From the NCBI GenBank assembly GCA_934149305.1, contig CAKPEF010000006.1:21379-85378 (forward strand): a stretch of 64,000 nucleotides of DNA. Direction: 5' to 3'. Position numbers and translations under genes: made by a program. Source of the stretch: an uncultured Clostridia bacterium (GTDB lineage: Bacteria; Bacillota; Clostridia; TANB77; UBA1234). Under the pieces are notes generated by a model. That model saw nothing but the letters and a program-made list of their open reading frames with translations. It searched no databases and was not told where the DNA came from. Below, piece after piece: positions 10,022 through 19,200 of this stretch (position 1 is its first letter; each line of letters starts with the position of its first letter).

Positions 10022-11786
10022 TTATAAATCTTTTCTATCTGTTGTTATAAATTCATGTTCTTTGCTTGAGGCTTCTACTTTTAATAGTGTATGCTCTTTT
10101 CCTGCGCACATTATGCAATTTCCTCTTTCAAGACATTGCAACTTATATTTTTCGTTTTCTGATATATTTATTATTTTCTCTAAATTATTCAAATCATTTT
10201 CTTCAAGCTGAAACATACATTTTATGCTCGAATTATTTATTATTCCCATGCCAAATTTACCGTTTTTAAGTGCAAAAAAGTCATTTATATCTTGTGTTAT
10301 TGCTGTTGCAGCACCTCCATATTTTCGTATAGTCTTAAATACTTTAAAAACAAAGTCAGCTGTCTCTTCACTGGTATTTACTAATCTCCACACTTCATCT
10401 AAATACAGTATTTTTTTCTTACCTCTTTCTTCTTTTATTTTATCCCAATAAAATTCTGTAACTATGTACATCATCGTTGGCAAATCGTTTTCTTCTATGT
10501 CATACACATCTGTAACTATGATTTTATTTGATAAATTGACATTAGTATAATTATTTAAAAATTTCATGCTCCCACTTATATATGGTTTTAGTAATATCTT
10601 ATATTTTTCTAACTTCTTCTCTTTTTGAAGTATCTTGTATAAATCCTCCAATCTAGGCATATCGGTACTTTGCTTGAATTTTTTGTTTTTTTGATACAAG
10701 CTATTATCATCGAATGTTATTTCTTTTTGTTCGTAACATTTTATAATTTTATCTTCTAATATGCTCATCTCTTCATCCGTTATTCCCTTAAATATAATTT
10801 CAAAAAAGGCTTTTAATTTTCCGAGTTTATTTTCTAAATAACTTTCGGTTCCTTCTTTTGTTGTTTCTCTAATATCCATTACATTTACGGTGTAATTTTT
10901 AAAATCTATCATCGTTCCATTTAGTTTTTGACATAATTTTGTATATTCTCTGTCTGGATCTACTATGTATTGATTGATGTTTAAGTATCTATTTCTAGCA
11001 ACAATAAGTTTTGTAAAATATGATTTCCCTGAGCCACTCGTTCCGTATTACGAACATATTTGCATTTTTATATTTTTCTGAATTGAATCTATCTATCATT
11101 ACTAATGAATTATTTATTTGATTTGTTCCTAAAAACACACCGTTTTCATCACACACTTCACTCGATAAAAATGGATATGTGCTCGAAACACCATCAGTAA
11201 GCAAATTTCTTTTGGTAATCTTCTTTAGGGTTTCATTGTTTTTCATAAGTGGCATGCTTGCTATTAAAGCATCTTCTTGCATGTAACTCGCTCGTATTAT
11301 TGTTAGTCCTGCACTATTTGAAATGTTTTCGATTTTTTTCATATTTAACTCAAGTTTTTTTATGGAATTTGAATAGACTAGAATATAAATGTATATGTAA
11401 TATAATTCTTCATTTTCTAGTTGTAATTGTTTTCTTATGTATTTTGCATCACTATGTGTTTTTCCTATTACATTTATATCTATTTGATTTTCATTAGAAT
11501 TTTTGATATCAGCGCCCGTATTGCCTATCTGATAAGTTAGTTTTTTTATGACTTCATTCGTATTTTGTTTTTCATAATATATTGATATTTGTAAATCAAC
11601 ACCTAAGAATAATAGTTTATCTAAGAAAGCACCATCCATTTCTTTTTGATAATCAACCACCAAAAACGAAGAAATGTATGTGTTGTCTGCAAGAATAAAC
11701 TTTGGATTTGTGGTATCTAAGTATTTCGGGCATATGTTTTTTAGTTTATTTCTTTTAGATACTATATTTTCTGCTATTAAACCCAT
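10022..11786 (-). CDS. virB4: VirB4-family conjugation/secretion ATPase, read through one CGG +1 shift
   Basis: From ATG 11786 (AAAGGAGG upstream) the frame encodes the VirB4 N-terminal domain up to NANMFVI. It then meets CGG (C at 11045) and would stop about 12 codons later. With a +1 shift the CGGA is read as the first Gly of the Walker A motif GTSGSGKSYFTKLIVARN, then IVDPDREYTKLCQ, the Walker B region KKILYLDEVWRLV and GGAATAITQDINDFF. The total of about 587 residues is normal for VirB4. The ATPase energises type IV secretion or conjugation. The upstream gene overlaps it by 10 bp. No relaxase or coupling protein is visible, so the system is partial or has another role. Confidence 0.82.
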
Positions 11787-12328
11787 TTTGCCTCCTTTCT
11801 TTTTGAGAAAGTATTTTTAAAGTATCTGTTTAGTACATCTAATGTTTCTGCCTCTGAACATTCTTCTACGATATTTCCGCAGTTTGATAGAGAGGTAATT
11901 ATTTTATCAACTCCACCAACAATTTTGTTTGAAATGGCTATATAAAATTTTCGTGATATACTCTCACGCTTTTTAGAAATATATTTTATTAAATCGACAT
12001 AGTCCTGTGCCATGCCACTTAAGCTTTTTTCTTCTTCTATGAATGTTTTTATTTCGTTTAAATGCTTTTCTATATCTATGTTTTCTGTTTGTATTATAAT
12101 TTGCATATCAAAGTTGCAACTTTTGAGAAAATTTTTATATGCCTCTAGTATTGCCATTTGCTCGCTAGGAGATTTTAATTTAAAATTTATTGGCTCAACT
12201 CTTATTATTTTTACTGCCATTGAATCTTTTGAAACTATCACATTTGATTTACATTGTTTTATTGGAAACCAATCATCGATGTTTTTATATTTTTCTTTTT
12301 TTATATTACCACCTCCCGTATAAAACAA
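11777..12328 (-). CDS. VirB4-associated protein (TraC-like N-terminal region)
   Basis: About 183 residues, soluble, beginning NIDDWFPIKQCKSNVIVSKDSMAVKIIRVEPINF. This pattern resembles the protein encoded before VirB4/TraE ATPases in Gram-positive conjugative elements; family assignment is by context and appearance only. The start is uncertain. A TTG at 12328 lies inside the U-run of a terminator, while GGGAGG is well spaced for an ATA codon at 12304, so a rare ATA start is possible. It overlaps virB4 by 10 bp. Confidence 0.6.
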   Translation of the reverse strand: MFYTGGGNIKKEKYKNIDDWFPIKQCKSNVIVSKDSMAVKIIRVEPINFKLKSPSEQMAILEAYKNFLKSCNFDMQIIIQTENIDIEKHLNEIKTFIEEEKSLSGMAQDYVDLIKYISKKRESISRKFYIAISNKIVGGVDKIITSLSNCGNIVEECSEAETLDVLNRYFKNTFSKRKEAKWV

Positions 12329-12363
12329 AAAGGGCGCAACCTCCCTAATGGAAATTGCCCCCT
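12326..12363 (-). terminator. Rho-independent terminator after rsmI
   Basis: On the minus strand AGGGGGCAA pairs with TTGCGCCCT around a GC-containing inner stem, followed by TTTTT. It ends transcription from rsmI, or attenuates read-through into the VirB4 locus. Confidence 0.7.
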
Positions 12364-12459
12364 AATATTTACGACAAAGACATCATACTACCGCTTTTTA
12401 GATTTGTCAATATTTATTTTTATTTTTTTGCAGAATACAATTTCAGTACAACGCGCTTT

Positions 12460-13302
12460 TTATTTGTTATTTTCTACTTCTAACCAGGTTTTATATACTT
12501 CTGATTTTGTTATTCCCTTTTCTTTTGCAACTAATTTCATTGCTTCTTTTTTATCTACTCCTTGTGAAATGTATTTTTTCATCAATTCTTCTACACTTTC
12601 TTCACTTGGTAGTTCTTCTTCTTTTTCTTTTCCCTCAAGCACTATTACAAACTCGCCTTTTATATTTTCATCGTTATAATACTCATTTGCTTCATCTAAT
12701 GTAAATCTCAAAAACTCTTCATGAATTTTGGTTATTTCTCTTGCCAAAACAACTCTTCTATCTCCGCCAAATGTTTCTCTTAAATCTTCTAGAGTTCTTT
12801 TTAGTTTATGTGGTGCTTCATAAAATAGCATTGTTCTTGTTTCGCTTTTTAAGAATTCTAATCTTTCTTTTCTACATCTTTTATTTATTGACAAAAATCC
12901 CTCAAACGCGAACTTAGTCGTATCAAATCCTGAAGCTATGAGTCCTTGTACGAATGCGACTGCACCTGGAATCGGTATTATTTCAATTTCATTTTCAATG
13001 CAAGCTCTTACCAAATCTTCTCCTGGATCTGATATTGCAGGTGTTCCCGCGTCCGAAACTAAGGCTAGTACTTTTCCATCGTTTAGCATATTTATTATGT
13101 GATTTACTTTTACTCCCTCATTGTGTCTATAAAAACTTATAAGTGGCTTTTGTATTTCAAAATGATTTAAAAGTTTTAATGTTTTTCTTGTATCTTCTGC
13201 TAATATAGTATCGACTTCTTTTAATATTCTTAATGCTCTAAGTGTTATATCTTCTAGATTTCCAATTGGAGTTGCTACTAAATATAATTTTCCTCTTTCC
13301 AT
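12460..13302 (-). CDS. rsmI: 16S rRNA (cytidine(1402)-2'-O)-methyltransferase
   Basis: 280 residues, full length. Typical tetrapyrrole-methylase-fold signatures are GKLYLVATPIGNLEDITLRAL, AEDTRKTLKLLNHF, LVSDAGTPAISDPGEDLV and IPGAVAFVQGLIASGF. The enzyme methylates C1402 in the ribosomal P site using SAM. GGAG lies 7 bp before the ATG at 13302. The gene was once directly coupled to trmN6; a MITE-like element (13326-13457) now lies between the trmN6 stop and this ribosome site. Confidence 0.95.
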   Translation of the reverse strand: MERGKLYLVATPIGNLEDITLRALRILKEVDTILAEDTRKTLKLLNHFEIQKPLISFYRHNEGVKVNHIINMLNDGKVLALVSDAGTPAISDPGEDLVRACIENEIEIIPIPGAVAFVQGLIASGFDTTKFAFEGFLSINKRCRKERLEFLKSETRTMLFYEAPHKLKRTLEDLRETFGGDRRVVLAREITKIHEEFLRFTLDEANEYYNDENIKGEFVIVLEGKEKEEELPSEESVEELMKKYISQGVDKKEAMKLVAKEKGITKSEVYKTWLEVENNK

Positions 13303-13317
13303 TATCTTTCTCCTTAT

Positions 13318-13465
13318 TTCATATTGGTTGTGCTCACTGACTATGATATTTTTTCACTTTATTTTAGTGTATTGCTTCAATTAGTTTTATGGAGCACTCT
13401 GTGCTCCGCTACTTTTTGCAACCGTTTTATATTTTTCATAAATTAGTCTACACTACCTTCATATT
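13318..13465 (-). mobile_element. MITE-like element with 8-bp target duplication (copy B)
   Basis: The element proper is 13326-13457 (132 bp). On the minus strand it starts GGTAGTGTAGACTAATTTAT and ends CAGTGAGCACAACC; the ends are imperfect inverted repeats of about 18 bp. Both flanks are TTCATATT (13318-13325 and 13458-13465), a perfect 8-bp duplication. The core has a hairpin GGAGCAC-AGA-GTGCTCC. There is no ORF, so it would need a transposase in trans. The insertion fell in the last codons of trmN6: removing it restores ...TAT AAT ATG AAA TAA followed at once by GGAG of rsmI. Confidence 0.88.
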
Positions 13466-14194
13466 ATATATTTTAAATATTTCTTCTGTGTATTCTCCAT
13501 CTTTTTCATAAACACAAAGTGGATTCTCAAATTTTAAAAAAGCTCGTCCGCTTCTTGAACCCTCTATTAACACTAGGTTTGGTGCACTATCTTTATTCGG
13601 TTGTACAAACCTTATTCTTTTTGGCTCTATTTTATATTTTCTCATATAATAAAATATGTCCACTAATCTTTCTGGCCTATGCACCATATAAAAGTTACCA
13701 CCAGATTTTAAAAGTCTAGCTGATTCTTTTATTATATCTTCAATCGTGCAAAGCACCTCATGCCTTGCTATTGTAAGTGCATTTTCCTCGTTTATTATGC
13801 CACTACCTTTGGCTTTATAAGGTGGGTTTACAGTTATTGCATCGATCGTTCCTGATTCAAATTCTTCTTTTAAATCTTTAAGATTTTTATTTATGATTGT
13901 TATTTTTTCTTCGAGTTCATTTAACTCTATACTTCTCTTTGCCATCTCTGCAACTTCTTCTTGCACTTCTACTTCATAAATTTTTTTGAAATTCTTTACT
14001 TTTTCTGTTAGTAATAATGCTACCACACCATTCCCTGAACACAAGTCTATAATTTTATCTGCTTTTTTCATATTTTTTGCGAAGTCTGAAAGTAGTACTG
14101 CATCTATTCCAAAACAGAATCCTTTTTCATTTTGAATTATTTTTAGTCCATTTAATTGTAAATCATCAATTCTTTCACCGTTTTTTAGTTCCAT
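13448..14194 (-). CDS. tRNA1(Val) A37 N6-methyltransferase-like (TrmN6/YfiC)
   Basis: About 248 residues. The SAM-binding motif is IIDLCSGNGVVALLL and the catalytic N6-adenine motif is NPPY (VNPPYKAKGSG). It begins ELKNGERIDDLQLNGLKIIQNEKGFCFGIDAVLLSDF, typical of the Firmicute YabB/TrmN6 group. Substrate is inferred from the family. ATG 14194 has AAAAAGGAG directly upstream and is preferred to GTG 14251. The last two codons and the stop (GTA GTG TAG) come from the end of an inserted element; the ancestral protein ended ...YNMK. Confidence 0.88.
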   Translation of the reverse strand: MELKNGERIDDLQLNGLKIIQNEKGFCFGIDAVLLSDFAKNMKKADKIIDLCSGNGVVALLLTEKVKNFKKIYEVEVQEEVAEMAKRSIELNELEEKITIINKNLKDLKEEFESGTIDAITVNPPYKAKGSGIINEENALTIARHEVLCTIEDIIKESARLLKSGGNFYMVHRPERLVDIFYYMRKYKIEPKRIRFVQPNKDSAPNLVLIEGSRSGRAFLKFENPLCVYEKDGEYTEEIFKIYNMKVV

Positions 14195-14236
14195 AAAAAC
14201 TCCTTTTTCATATAATACAATAAAGGATGTGATATA

Positions 14237-14386
14237 ATGAAACACCATCACCCAAATTTGAATTTCAATTGCTTAAATAATATATATCGTTCTTTATTTG
14301 ATGTTGAACACTTTCTAAATTGTTGTGCTGAAGCTAGAAAAGTAAAACGAACATATACATTATTTAAACAATGGAAACACCATTAG
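14237..14386 (+). CDS. Small divergent ORF, 49 residues, His-rich ends
   Basis: ATG at 14237 follows AAAGGATGTGATATA. The peptide starts MKHHHPNLNFNCLNNIYR and ends TLFKQWKHH. It faces away from trmN6 and is followed by a hairpin (14401-14437). The basic peptide has three Cys and histidine clusters at both ends, suggesting metal binding, but I do not recognise it. It could be chance. Confidence 0.35.
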   Translation: MKHHHPNLNFNCLNNIYRSLFDVEHFLNCCAEARKVKRTYTLFKQWKHH

Positions 14387-14400
14387 TTAAGAAGAAAAAC

Positions 14401-14437
14401 GAGGCAGGAAAATATTATTTCTAACTTTCCATGCCTC
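14401..14437. terminator. Bidirectional terminator between ferredoxin and the small ORF
   Basis: GAGGCAGGAAAA pairs with CTTTCCATGCCTC (one bulge). On the minus strand the stem is followed by GTTTTTC, which suits the end of the ferredoxin operon; on the plus strand by AAATTTTATA. Confidence 0.7.
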
Positions 14438-14452
14438 AAATTTTATACACTT

Positions 14453-14623
14453 TTACGCTTGTTCTGGTGCTCCAACTGGGCATGTTCCTGCACATGCTCC
14501 ACACTCAATGCATTCGTCTGCATTTATACAATATTTTGTATCTTCTTCATGTATTGCTGAAACCGGGCAAGCTTCTGCACATGCTCCACATTTAATACAA
14601 GCATCTGATATTTGATATGCCAT
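14453..14623 (-). CDS. 2[4Fe-4S] ferredoxin
   Basis: 56 residues with two clostridial cluster motifs, CIKCGACAEACP and CIECGACAGTCP. These eight cysteines plus short length define the bacterial 2[4Fe-4S] ferredoxin, a low-potential electron carrier of anaerobes. AAGGAGGTG precedes the ATG at 14623. It follows ricT by about 20 bp and ends at a strong terminator, so it is the last gene of the lepB-holB-ricT operon. Confidence 0.95.
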   Translation of the reverse strand: MAYQISDACIKCGACAEACPVSAIHEEDTKYCINADECIECGACAGTCPVGAPEQA

Positions 14624-14644
14624 TCTAATTCACCTCCTTCGTAA

Positions 14645-15541
14645 TTATATATCTTCTCTTTTAAATCCTTCTTCTAATGCTTTTAGCTCTTTCATGTTCA
14701 CTTCTTCATCTTGTCTTTCTCTGCGTTTGCCAGCCTTTAATACTTCTATTTCTTCATTTTTGAAACTCTTTTTTATGAAAGATCCATCTTTTTCTATTTT
14801 TACTTTTATTATTTCTCTAAGCACTTCAACCTCTTCAACTGTCCCCTTACCCTCTGGTGTTTTTACAATTGAGCCAACTGATGGAAGTCTTGATAATTTT
14901 TCTTCGTATACTTCTTGCTCATGTTTTAAACAGCACATAAGTCTTCCACATACACCAGATATTTTGGTTGGATTTAAAGATAGTCCTTGTTCCTTTGCCA
15001 TTTTTATAGACACCGGATTTAAATCCCCTAAATGATTACAACAGCAAAGTTCTCTTCCGCACATGCCATAGCCACCTAGCATTTTAACTTCATCTCTAAC
15101 ACCGATTTGTCTAAGTTCAATTCTTGTTTTGTATATTGCTGCTAAATCTTTTACCAAGTCTCTAAAATCGATTCTCCCATCTGCTGTAAAATAGAACAAT
15201 AACTTTGTTCCATCAAATGTGTATTCAACATCTACTAATTTCATATCTAGATTATGTTCTTGAATCTTTTTTTCACATACAGCATATGCTTCTTTTGATT
15301 TCTTTTCGTTTTCTTCGTATCTTTTTATGTCTTCTTCTGTAGCAAGTCTAATTACATCTTTTAGTGGTGCTACTATTTTTGAATCATCTATGATTCTATT
15401 TGCAATTGCCACTTCTCCTAGCTCCACTCCTCTAGCCGTTTCAACTATTGCACTTTGGCCTTTTTCAAATTCAATATCACATGGATTAAAAAAATAAATC
15501 TTTCCTAATTTTTTAAATCTTATGCCTACTATCTTTTTCAT
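14645..15541 (-). CDS. ricT: PSP1-domain protein RicT (YaaT)
   Basis: 298 residues with the PSP1 domain at about 60-150 and the cysteine signature CGRELCCCNH ... CGRLMCCLKHE that ligates Fe-S in the B. subtilis RicAFT complex. That complex promotes RNase Y-dependent mRNA maturation and affects sporulation and competence. In Firmicutes ricT usually follows holB, as here (14 bp apart). The C-terminal tail is highly charged. GGAGG lies before the ATG at 15541. Confidence 0.93.
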   Translation of the reverse strand: MKKIVGIRFKKLGKIYFFNPCDIEFEKGQSAIVETARGVELGEVAIANRIIDDSKIVAPLKDVIRLATEEDIKRYEENEKKSKEAYAVCEKKIQEHNLDMKLVDVEYTFDGTKLLFYFTADGRIDFRDLVKDLAAIYKTRIELRQIGVRDEVKMLGGYGMCGRELCCCNHLGDLNPVSIKMAKEQGLSLNPTKISGVCGRLMCCLKHEQEVYEEKLSRLPSVGSIVKTPEGKGTVEEVEVLREIIKVKIEKDGSFIKKSFKNEEIEVLKAGKRRERQDEEVNMKELKALEEGFKREDI

Positions 15542-15555
15542 AACTTCCTCCTAAT

Positions 15556-16425
15556 TTAAAAACAAATTTGTAAAATCATATTATCTAACGCCAAATCCAA
15601 ATTTGCATTTCTTTGTATGTTTTTGTTTGTCTCATTTACGATACTTATTATTTCAACATATTTTTCTATATCTGTTTTTAAATTTTTATAACAAACAAGA
15701 TTTACAGCCTCTAATATATCGCCAATACTGGCTTTTAAGTTTTTATCACTTTTAATTTTTTCAACTTCTCTATTTATATTCAAGAAATTTTTGGTTTTAA
15801 ATGCTTTTACTATCTCTACAGCAATATTTATATAATTATTATCTGCAAGTTCCATAGCTCTTCCTACGCTACCTGCCGCATACTGTATTATCTCTTTTGA
15901 ATAATCCTCTCCGAGTATTTTTTGTATTTCATTTTCTTTTAGATTAGAAAATTCAATTGCTACAACTCTTGATTTTATTGTTCCAAGCAATCTTTCTTTG
16001 CTTGATGTAATTAAAATAATTGTTGCATATGTTGGTGGCTCTTCTAGTATTTTTAGTAATGCGTTTTGTGCACTATCGTTCATTAAATCTGCATCATCTA
16101 TTATAAAGCATTTTCTTTTTGATATAGTAGGCTTTAGGTAAATCTCTTTTGCCATCTCTCTTATTTGATCAACCTTTATTATGTTTTTTTCTGGCTGTAT
16201 TATTTTAAAATCGCTATTGTTAAAAAAGGTGTTGCATGATATACATTTGCCGCATGCTAAACCATCATTATTTTGCATACACATAATACTTTTTATAAAT
16301 TCTATTGCAACTAGTTTTTTTCCAATACCTGATTTGCCACAAAATAAATATGCATGACCAACTTTTTCTGCTTTAACTAGATTTTTTAATTTTTCTCTAA
16401 TCTTTTCATGTCCTACTATTTCCAT
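15556..16425 (-). CDS. holB: DNA polymerase III delta' subunit
   Basis: 289 residues. Walker-A-like GKSGIGKK, a zinc module CGKCISCNTF, and the clamp-loader motifs CFIIDDADLMNDSAQNALLKILEEPP and IKSRVVAIEF are all present. Delta' is the stator of the clamp loader that places the DnaN ring on DNA. It starts 9 bp after lepB and is followed by ricT. Confidence 0.93.
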   Translation of the reverse strand: MEIVGHEKIREKLKNLVKAEKVGHAYLFCGKSGIGKKLVAIEFIKSIMCMQNNDGLACGKCISCNTFFNNSDFKIIQPEKNIIKVDQIREMAKEIYLKPTISKRKCFIIDDADLMNDSAQNALLKILEEPPTYATIILITSSKERLLGTIKSRVVAIEFSNLKENEIQKILGEDYSKEIIQYAAGSVGRAMELADNNYINIAVEIVKAFKTKNFLNINREVEKIKSDKNLKASIGDILEAVNLVCYKNLKTDIEKYVEIISIVNETNKNIQRNANLDLALDNMILQICF

Positions 16426-16434
16426 ACATACTCC

Positions 16435-17079
16435 CTATTTATCGATTTTTCCCAAAGCACTAAGTGGCCATATTCTATAAACAACACGTCCTTCTACCTT
16501 ATCTAGTGGAATACAACCAAATTCTCTACTATCGCAAGAACCGCTTCTATTGTCTCCCATTACGAATATATATCCCTCTGGCACATCGACATCATAAAAA
16601 TCTCCTCTTCTAGGTGTTTCTATGCCATTTAAGTATACTTCTTCTAATTCTTTATCATTTACATACACTTTGCCGTTTTCTATATAGACATGGTCTCCAC
16701 CAATTCCTATTACTCTTTTTATGTAGCTAGTCTTGCCTATTTCTAGTACATCATGAATTATAAATTCTTTTGCATTTCTTGGCTTTGAATATGTGCCAAC
16801 GCCATCTACTGTATTTTCAGGTCTTTCAAATGTTATTATGTCTCCTCTATATATTGGCAAACCAAATGTCCTAACAGTTCTATTTATAAGGACTCTTTCT
16901 TTATCTAGTATTGTAGGAGTCATTGAAGTTTGACTAACTAAACTTGGTGTAAAAATAAAATATTTTATAGTAATTGCTAATACAAATGCTATAATTATGC
17001 AGAAAAACCAATCAACTATTTCTCTTGGTACTGATTTTTCCTTTTGAATTCTTTCATCTTTTATATTTATTTCTTTCAT
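16435..17079 (-). CDS. lepB: Signal peptidase I
   Basis: 214 residues, one N-terminal membrane segment (WFFCIIIAFVLAITIKYFIF). The catalytic Ser is in SQTSMTPTI, the Lys in YIKRVIGIGGD, and the box E motif is GDNRSGSCDSREFG. The enzyme cleaves signal peptides from exported proteins at the outer face of the membrane. ATG 17079 is chosen because GAGGTGAT is 8 bp upstream; a start at 17133 would lie upstream of the promoter. First gene of the operon with holB, ricT and ferredoxin. Confidence 0.95.
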   Translation of the reverse strand: MKEINIKDERIQKEKSVPREIVDWFFCIIIAFVLAITIKYFIFTPSLVSQTSMTPTILDKERVLINRTVRTFGLPIYRGDIITFERPENTVDGVGTYSKPRNAKEFIIHDVLEIGKTSYIKRVIGIGGDHVYIENGKVYVNDKELEEVYLNGIETPRRGDFYDVDVPEGYIFVMGDNRSGSCDSREFGCIPLDKVEGRVVYRIWPLSALGKIDK

Positions 17080-17101
17080 TAGTATAATCACCTCAAAGCC
17101 T

Positions 17102-17130
17102 ATTATATCGCACTTATTTAATATATTCAA
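17102..17130 (-). promoter_or_regulatory. Sigma-A type promoter of lepB operon
   Basis: On the minus strand TTGAAT (17130-17125), a 17-bp spacer and TATAAT (17107-17102), about 23 bp before the lepB start. Confidence 0.75.
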
Positions 17131-17189
17131 CATAAAATATGAGTTTTTTGAGCCACAGATGTCGGTTTGTTACTGTTTTCATAAAAATA

Positions 17190-17227
17190 GGTCAGCTATT
17201 TTTATCAAATTTAGCTGACCTATTTTT
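17190..17227. terminator. Terminator after walK
   Basis: GGTCAGCTA (17190-17198) pairs with TAGCTGACC (17212-17220); T-rich on both sides, so it also isolates the lepB promoter from walK transcripts. Confidence 0.85.
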
Positions 17228-19078
17228 TTACTTATCTTTTGAATTTTTTTCTTTAAAAGTTGGAACTTTTATAACCACTTCTGTTCCTTTACCAACTTCG
17301 CTCTTTATGTCTATACTGCCACCATTTTCTTCGATTATTTCTTTTGCTATTGGAAGTCCAAGTCCTGTACCACCCATTTCTCTTGAACGAGCCTTATCTA
17401 CTCTATAAAATCTCTCAAATACTCTTGGCAAATCTTCTTTCGGTATGCCTATTCCATTATCTATTATTTTTATATAGGCATCATCATGCACTGCACCTAC
17501 ATATACTTTTATGCTTCCATTTTCAGGAGTATACTTTATGCTATTTGTCAAAATATTTGTTATTACCTGCTCTATTCCATCTCTGTCACCATAAACATCT
17601 GGAACATTTGATGTAACATAGCACTCTACCAATTGTCCTTTCTTTTCAGCCTGTATCTTATGCTTATCACAAACTTGCTTTGTTAATTCTTTTATATCAA
17701 ATCTTATTCTATTCCATGCAACTTTTTTATAATCAAATTTTGTAAGTTGTAATAAATCACTTACTAATCTTGTCATTCTGTTTGCTTCTGTTAAAATTAC
17801 CCCCAAAAATTTCTTTTTGCTTTCTTCATCTAACTCATCTTGGTCTAATAGTGTTTCTGAATATGTTTTTATTGAAGTTATCGGCGTTTTTAATTCGTGT
17901 GACACATTTGCCACAAATTCTTTTCTCATGTCATCTAGCTTTGCTTGTTTTGTCATATCTTGTATTACAACAACGATTCCATTTGGTCTTTCCTTTTCAT
18001 CTCTAAATGGTGCAAAAAAGAAGTTTAATACTTTATCGTTTACATTTATCATCTCTTCGCTTGAAGTCCAATCTTCTAGGTATATTATTTTTTCCATGTT
18101 TATGTCTATTTTTAATTTTTTAAATATATCTTCAAATGTTCTTTCTCCTTTTATACCAAGCATTTTCTTTGCAATCAAGTTAGCGTGAACCAATCTTCCG
18201 TTTAAATTAAATGCAAGCACGCCATCTGTCAAATGCATAAGTATTGTTTCTAATTTGCTCTTTTCTGTTGAAATTTCGTTCATGCTATTTTGAATTTGTG
18301 ATGCCATTAAGTTAAATGTATCTATTAGTTTTGAAATTTCATATCCGACTGCTTTTTTCTCTGATAATGTTATATACGAAATGTTTCCTTCTGCAATCAT
18401 CTCGGCTTTGTTTGTTAGAACCTCTATCGGCTTTGTTATATCTCTTGCTATTATTCCTATTATAATCAAGGTCACCGCTACCATTATTAGTATCATTCCA
18501 ACAAATATAAGCCTTATTTGTGTCATTTCTCTTTTTATATAGTCTTTGCTTTGCATTACTATTATATAATGGTTTTCGTTATCCGATATTTCCTCATCTA
18601 TCACATATATAAACCAATAGTAGTCCCCTTTTTCATCGTTATATGAAGCATATGCCTCTTTTTTTTCACCAGCATTTTTTATTGCTTCTATTACGCCTTC
18701 TTTTATGTCGTATTTTTCTCCAGTAATAATATCTTTAAATTCTTCATCTACTATCATTCCTGAACGACTCTTACTATTTATTGAAAAGTAAATAGTAAAA
18801 TTATCGTATATTTTTTCTATTACTTGCTTATAATCTTTTTCTTGCTTTGGTCCTTGTATTAAGTTAATATCAAACATTTGATTTTGGTCAGCCTCTAGCT
18901 TTATCGTTTTTATATTAAGCCCAAAACCAGCAATCGTATTTACCATTTCTTCTATAAAACCTTTGTAATATATTTCTTCTATTTTTACCATTGATATTAT
19001 TCCCATACCCAATAGTATTACAGAAATAAGTATTGAAAATATTACTATTAACCTTAATTGCAAACTTTTAAAAAACAT
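17228..19078 (-). CDS. walK: WalK/VicK-like sensor histidine kinase
   Basis: About 616 residues. Order: TM1, extracellular sensor (about 35-185), TM2, HAMP (DITKPIEVLTNKAEMIAEGNI), PAS (LTDGVLAFNLNGRLVHANLIA), HisKA with phosphoacceptor FVANVSHELKTPITS, HATPase with DNGIGIPKEDLPRVFERF and GGTGLGLPIAKEI. With the regulator just upstream it forms the WalRK-type pair that controls cell-wall hydrolases in Firmicutes. The usual yycHIJ genes are absent; an M23 peptidase gene lies upstream instead. ATG 19078 has AAAGGAG before it. Confidence 0.88.
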   Translation of the reverse strand: MFFKSLQLRLIVIFSILISVILLGMGIISMVKIEEIYYKGFIEEMVNTIAGFGLNIKTIKLEADQNQMFDINLIQGPKQEKDYKQVIEKIYDNFTIYFSINSKSRSGMIVDEEFKDIITGEKYDIKEGVIEAIKNAGEKKEAYASYNDEKGDYYWFIYVIDEEISDNENHYIIVMQSKDYIKREMTQIRLIFVGMILIMVAVTLIIIGIIARDITKPIEVLTNKAEMIAEGNISYITLSEKKAVGYEISKLIDTFNLMASQIQNSMNEISTEKSKLETILMHLTDGVLAFNLNGRLVHANLIAKKMLGIKGERTFEDIFKKLKIDINMEKIIYLEDWTSSEEMINVNDKVLNFFFAPFRDEKERPNGIVVVIQDMTKQAKLDDMRKEFVANVSHELKTPITSIKTYSETLLDQDELDEESKKKFLGVILTEANRMTRLVSDLLQLTKFDYKKVAWNRIRFDIKELTKQVCDKHKIQAEKKGQLVECYVTSNVPDVYGDRDGIEQVITNILTNSIKYTPENGSIKVYVGAVHDDAYIKIIDNGIGIPKEDLPRVFERFYRVDKARSREMGGTGLGLPIAKEIIEENGGSIDIKSEVGKGTEVVIKVPTFKEKNSKDK

Positions 19079-19200
19079 TTCGTTTCTCCTTTTATCATTA
19101 TGATTGTATTTATTTTTATAAAAAATGAGTAAATGCATAATATTTTCGCATTTACCCAAATTCTTGATTTATTATACATTTATATACTTTGACAATTATT

